Shown here: positions 32,900-35,533 of the stretch, piece by piece
Position numbering within the stretch: position 1 is the stretch's first letter
Layout of the letters: each line of letters opens with the position of its first letter
Assembly: GCA_965365345.1 (NCBI GenBank)
Contig: CBDUBH010000031.1
Span: forward strand, 1-35,533
Direction: 5' to 3'
Length of the DNA stretch: 35,533 nucleotides
DNA from: CBDUBH01 sp965365345
GTDB lineage: Bacteria > Bacteroidota > Ignavibacteria > Ignavibacteriales > SURF-24
The notes under the pieces: model-generated
What the model was told of the DNA's origin: nothing
The model's input: only the letters and a program-made list of their open reading frames with translations
Database searches by the model: none
Program-made: the position numbers and the translations under genes

Positions 32900-34846
32900 T
32901 TATTGACTGATTACTTTATTTCTTATCTCTTGTAAAATCTTTTCTTTAAATTCATCCAAACTTACGCTTCCTAAATCACCTTTTTTGTGCTTTCTTACCG
33001 AAATATTTCCGGATTGCACTTCTTTTTCACCAACAATAACCATATAAGGGACTTTTTTAGTTTCCCATTCTCTAATTTTATAACCAACTTTTTCGTTTCT
33101 GTTGTCGAATTCAACTCTAATATCGGCTTTTTTAAGTTCATTTGCAACTTTTTCGCCATATTCCGAGAAATTTTGCGAAATCGGAATTACAACAATCTGA
33201 TCAGGAGAAAGCCACAACGGGAAAGCTCCGGCAAAATGTTCAATCAAAACTCCAATAAATCTTTCCAAAGATCCGAATGGTGCTCTGTGAATTACTACCG
33301 GTCTGTGTTTCTGTCCATCACTTCCAACATACTCAAGATTAAATCTTTCCGGCATTACATAATCAATTTGAACTGTTCCCAACTGCCATTTTCTTCCTAA
33401 AGCATCTTTAACCATAAAATCAATTTTCGGTCCGTAAAAAGCAGCCTCACCTTCGGCAACAGTATAATTCAAATTCATTAAATCGGCTGCTTCTTTAATT
33501 TCTTTTTGAGCTTTTTCCCAAAGTGAAATATCGCCGCCGTATTTATCTTCGTTTTCATCTCTGAATGAAAGTTGAGTTGTAAAATCTTTGAATCCCATTG
33601 TTTGGAAAACATATTGGATCAAATCAATTACATTACATAATTCTTCTTTTAATTGATCTTGACGAACGAACATGTGCGAATCATCAACTGAAAAGCATCT
33701 TACGCGTGTCAATCCGTTCAATTCGCCTGACTGTTCATATCTGTAAACTGTTCCAAATTCAGCATAACGTATCGGTAAATCCCTGTAACTTCTCGGTTTT
33801 GAATCAAATATTTGAAAATGATGAGGACAGTTCATCGGTTTAAGCAAATATTCTTCTTCCCTCTCACCAAAAGTAATGGTTGGGAATTGACTATCCTTAT
33901 AATAAGGATAATGTCCGCTGGTTTTATAAAGATTTATATTCCCGATATGCGGAGTAATAACGGGACTGTATCCGCGTTTTACTTGTTCATCGCGTAAAAA
34001 TCTTTCCAAAGTTTCTCTTAAAATTGTTCCTTTTGGCAGCCAAACCGGCAAACCTGAACCGATTTTAGGAGAAATAAAAAACAATTCTAATTCTTTTCCT
34101 AATTTCCTGTGATCACGTTTTTTTGCTTCTTCAAGCATAGTTAAATAATCATCAAGCATTTTCTTTTTCGGAAAAGAAATTCCGTAAATTCTTTGTAATT
34201 GCTGTCTGTTTTCATCGCCGCGCCAGTAAGATCCGGAAACGCTCAAAAGTTTCACAAACTTTATTTTTCCGGCTGAAGGAAGATGCGGACCGGTACAAAG
34301 ATCAGTAAATTCACCTTCTTTATAAATACTTATAATATCTTTGCTGTCATCTAAATCGCTTAAGATCTCAACTTTATATTGATCACCTTTTGATTCGTAA
34401 ATTTTTAAAGCTTCTGCTTTAGGCAATTCTTCGCGAACGAAAGGATTATCTTGGTTAGCAATTTCGCTCATTTTATTCTCGATCTTTCTAAGATCTTCTT
34501 CAGAAAGTTGCGAATTGATATCAATGTCGTAATAAAATCCATTTTCAATGGCCGGACCGACGCCGAATTTTGCTTCTGGATAAATTGATTGAACGGCGTG
34601 AGCCATAAGGTGAGATGTAGAATGCCAAAAAGCTTCGCGACCTTTTTCATCATCGAATTTCAATAATTTAACAGTAGAGTCTTCATTAATTTGATATGAA
34701 AGATCTCTGATCTTACCGTTAACTTCGGCAACAAGAATTTCCTCAGCAAGTTTTTTCGAAATAGATTCGGCAATTTGCAAAGGAGATACGCCTTTTTGAA
34801 ATTCTTTTGAATTTCCGTCAGGAAATGTAATTTTAATTTTGTCCAT
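32900..34846 (-). CDS. thrS: Threonine-tRNA ligase
   Basis: The 648-residue enzyme charges tRNA-Thr. The order is a TGS domain (about 1-62), the editing domain with HSTSHLMAHAV and CTGPHLPS, the class II catalytic domain with the zinc-site cysteine in KPMNCPHHFQIF, YRYEQSGELNGLTRVR, VRCFSVDDSHMF and GTVQIDYVMPERF, and an anticodon-binding domain from about 545 (VVIPISQNFSEYGEKVA). It leads the ribosomal/synthetase operon, 13 bases before infC. A terminator separates it from tRNA-Val. No T-box leader is seen. Confidence 0.97.
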   Translation of the reverse strand: MDKIKITFPDGNSKEFQKGVSPLQIAESISKKLAEEILVAEVNGKIRDLSYQINEDSTVKLLKFDDEKGREAFWHSTSHLMAHAVQSIYPEAKFGVGPAIENGFYYDIDINSQLSEEDLRKIENKMSEIANQDNPFVREELPKAEALKIYESKGDQYKVEILSDLDDSKDIISIYKEGEFTDLCTGPHLPSAGKIKFVKLLSVSGSYWRGDENRQQLQRIYGISFPKKKMLDDYLTMLEEAKKRDHRKLGKELELFFISPKIGSGLPVWLPKGTILRETLERFLRDEQVKRGYSPVITPHIGNINLYKTSGHYPYYKDSQFPTITFGEREEEYLLKPMNCPHHFQIFDSKPRSYRDLPIRYAEFGTVYRYEQSGELNGLTRVRCFSVDDSHMFVRQDQLKEELCNVIDLIQYVFQTMGFKDFTTQLSFRDENEDKYGGDISLWEKAQKEIKEAADLMNLNYTVAEGEAAFYGPKIDFMVKDALGRKWQLGTVQIDYVMPERFNLEYVGSDGQKHRPVVIHRAPFGSLERFIGVLIEHFAGAFPLWLSPDQIVVIPISQNFSEYGEKVANELKKADIRVEFDNRNEKVGYKIREWETKKVPYMVIVGEKEVQSGNISVRKHKKGDLGSVSLDEFKEKILQEIRNKVISQ

Positions 34847-34861
34847 GGCTCTTAAATATTT

Positions 34862-34884
34862 AAAAAAAAACGGAGTAAACTCCG
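34862..34884 (-). terminator. Rho-independent terminator after tRNA-Val
   Basis: On the minus strand CGGAG-TTTA-CTCCG is followed by nine T. It ends the tRNA-Leu/tRNA-Val transcript ahead of thrS, unless read-through feeds the thrS operon. Confidence 0.8.
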
Positions 34885-34894
34885 GATTTTGTTG

Positions 34895-34968
34895 TGGGTT
34901 CTAGAGGAGTCGAACCTCTGACCTTCTGCACGTCAAGCAGACGCTCTAACCAACTGAGCTAAGAACCC
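34895..34968 (-). tRNA. tRNA-Val (anticodon GAC)
   Basis: The minus-strand sequence GGGTTCTTAGCTCAGTTGG... folds as a cloverleaf: acceptor GGGTTCT/AGAACCC, anticodon stem TCTGC/GCAGA with loop TTGACGT (anticodon GAC), and T-arm AGAGGTTCGACTCCTCT. The discriminator is A. The next bases are CAA, so CCA is not encoded. Confidence 0.96.
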
Positions 34969-34989
34969 GGGTTCTTGCTTTATTTTAAG

Positions 34990-35075
34990 TACCGAGGGCC
35001 GGACTCGAACCGGCACGGGTGTAAACACCCACAGGATTTTAAGTCCTGTGCGTCTACCTATTCCGCCACCCCGGC
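34990..35075 (-). tRNA. tRNA-Leu (anticodon TAA)
   Basis: The minus-strand sequence GCCGGGGTGGCGGAATAGG... has the anticodon stem CAGGA/TCCTG with loop CTTAAAA (anticodon TAA) and the long variable arm GGGTGTTTACACCC-type hairpin of leucine tRNAs. The T-arm is GCCGGTTCGAGTCCGGC. Acceptor pairing includes two G-T pairs. CCA is not encoded. Confidence 0.96.
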
Positions 35076-35093
35076 TTAAAAATTTCAGAAAAA

Positions 35094-35124
35094 CAAATAT
35101 AAACTTTTATTCGTTTATTTGCAA
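35094..35124 (-). promoter_or_regulatory. Sigma-A promoter (Bacteroidetes type) of the tRNA-Leu/tRNA-Val unit
   Basis: On the minus strand TTG (35124-35122) is followed after 20 bases by TATATTTG (35101-35094), an exact match to TTG-N20-TAnnTTTG. It lies 18 bases before the mature tRNA-Leu 5' end, where a promoter is expected. Confidence 0.75.
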
Positions 35125-35444
35125 GAAAGTCAATAAATTCTGCCAGCGGCATTATTTATATTTGATTCTTCTCAACTCAGTTTTTTTAAGAACAATTTCA
35201 AATTCAGAATGTATATTTAGCAATTTTTTTAATTTTATGCAAGAAACATTTTCAAACTTAATTAAATTCTTTTTATTTTTTTCTAAATTTCTTTTATAAT
35301 ATGAAAAAATATTTCATTCAGAATAATTTATTCAAATTTACAATCCGGATTTTGGAATATTAATATTAGAAATATCAAAATCCGCAAATCATTTTTTTCA
35401 GCGAAAGTAAATCATTTCAAATTTTTCCGGAATATTTAAAATAG
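35125..35444. other. AT-rich gap between tRNA-Leu and tRNA-Glu
   Basis: About 320 bases without a convincing gene, repeat or RNA. Short frames here are rich in Phe, Leu, Ile and Lys, as expected by chance in AT-rich DNA, and none has a ribosome site. Confidence 0.55.
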
Positions 35445-35477
35445 AAAATCCCGAAGAAAATTCTCCGGGATTTTTTT
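35445..35477. terminator. Hairpin terminator after tRNA-Glu
   Basis: AAAATCCCG and CGGGATTTT form a nine-base-pair stem with a 12-base loop. T-rich sequence follows on both strands, so it may work both ways. The minus-strand tRNA-Glu ends right at it. Confidence 0.8.
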
Positions 35478-35533
35478 GGTGACCCCAAGGGGATTTGAAC
35501 CCCTGTTACCGCCGTGAGAGGGCGGCGTCCTAG
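35477..35533 (-). tRNA. tRNA-Glu (anticodon CTC), partial
   Basis: Only the 3' part lies in the window. On the minus strand the anticodon stem CCGCC/GGCGG holds the loop CTCTCAC (anticodon CTC), the T-arm is AGGGGTTCAAATCCCCT, and the 3' end reads GGGGTCACCA, so CCA is encoded, unlike the other two tRNAs here. The acceptor 5' strand and D-arm lie beyond the edge. Confidence 0.9.

Noticed and set aside
32887..34894. A T-box leader controlling thrS
   Set aside because: The stretch between the tRNA-Val terminator and the thrS start is under 20 bases, too short for a T-box.
35048..35299. An 83-codon plus-strand frame starting within tRNA-Leu
   Set aside because: It begins inside a tRNA gene on the other strand, has low-complexity Phe/Leu/Asn content and lacks a ribosome site.

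Overview
The window is AT-rich DNA carrying mainly core housekeeping genes, almost all on the minus strand. It most likely comes from an Ignavibacteria-like member of the Bacteroidota/Chlorobi (FCB) group. The sequence signs are the order pheT - coiled-coil gene - zapA - 6S RNA - rny, promoter-like sites of the Bacteroidetes sigma-A form (TTG, 20-base spacer, TAnnTTTG), a lipoprotein with the proline-rich 'PPPGGP...TPP' start common in this group, a fused PabB-PabC protein and frequent TTG starts. The taxonomic placement is an inference from content, not from a marker-gene tree.

Read in the direction of transcription (right to left), the right third is a translation block. It holds tRNA-Glu (cut by the window edge), tRNA-Leu(TAA) and tRNA-Val(GAC), then thrS-infC-rpmI-rplT-pheS-pheT, a small coiled-coil gene, zapA, 6S RNA and rny. 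The infC gene starts with ATT, as in many bacteria, so its first 45 codons lie upstream of the first in-frame ATG. Next come coaE-pheA (prephenate dehydratase), a separately promoted proline dehydrogenase, and a tightly overlapping set: tsaD - chorismate mutase - mltG - Ig-like lipoprotein. Prephenate dehydratase and chorismate mutase, often one protein, are two genes here.

The middle holds a two-gene threonine-to-glycine pathway (tdh-kbl), a secreted GH13 alpha-amylase, a PflA-like radical SAM protein, a 72-residue protein of unknown function, and an SLC45/GPH-type sugar transporter. The transporter and the radical SAM gene are the only genes seen on the plus strand. Several short palindromic repeats sit between these genes, and one of them forms the amylase terminator.

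The left third begins (again right to left) with a fused aminodeoxychorismate synthase/lyase. It is followed by a chain fni - polyprenyl synthase - ptsH - ptsI whose members overlap by four bases each, coupling isoprenoid synthesis to the two general PTS proteins. The left end is an envelope cluster: a large protein joining a zinc-peptidase domain, a TolB-like propeller and an Omp85-type outer-membrane barrel, then a BamB-like propeller lipoprotein, then the start of an exported protein that runs off the window.

No CRISPR array, insertion sequence, prophage or defence island was seen. The best candidate for poorly described biology is the peptidase-propeller-barrel protein with its lipoprotein partner. 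The rest is mostly ordinary core genome with some notable regulatory details.
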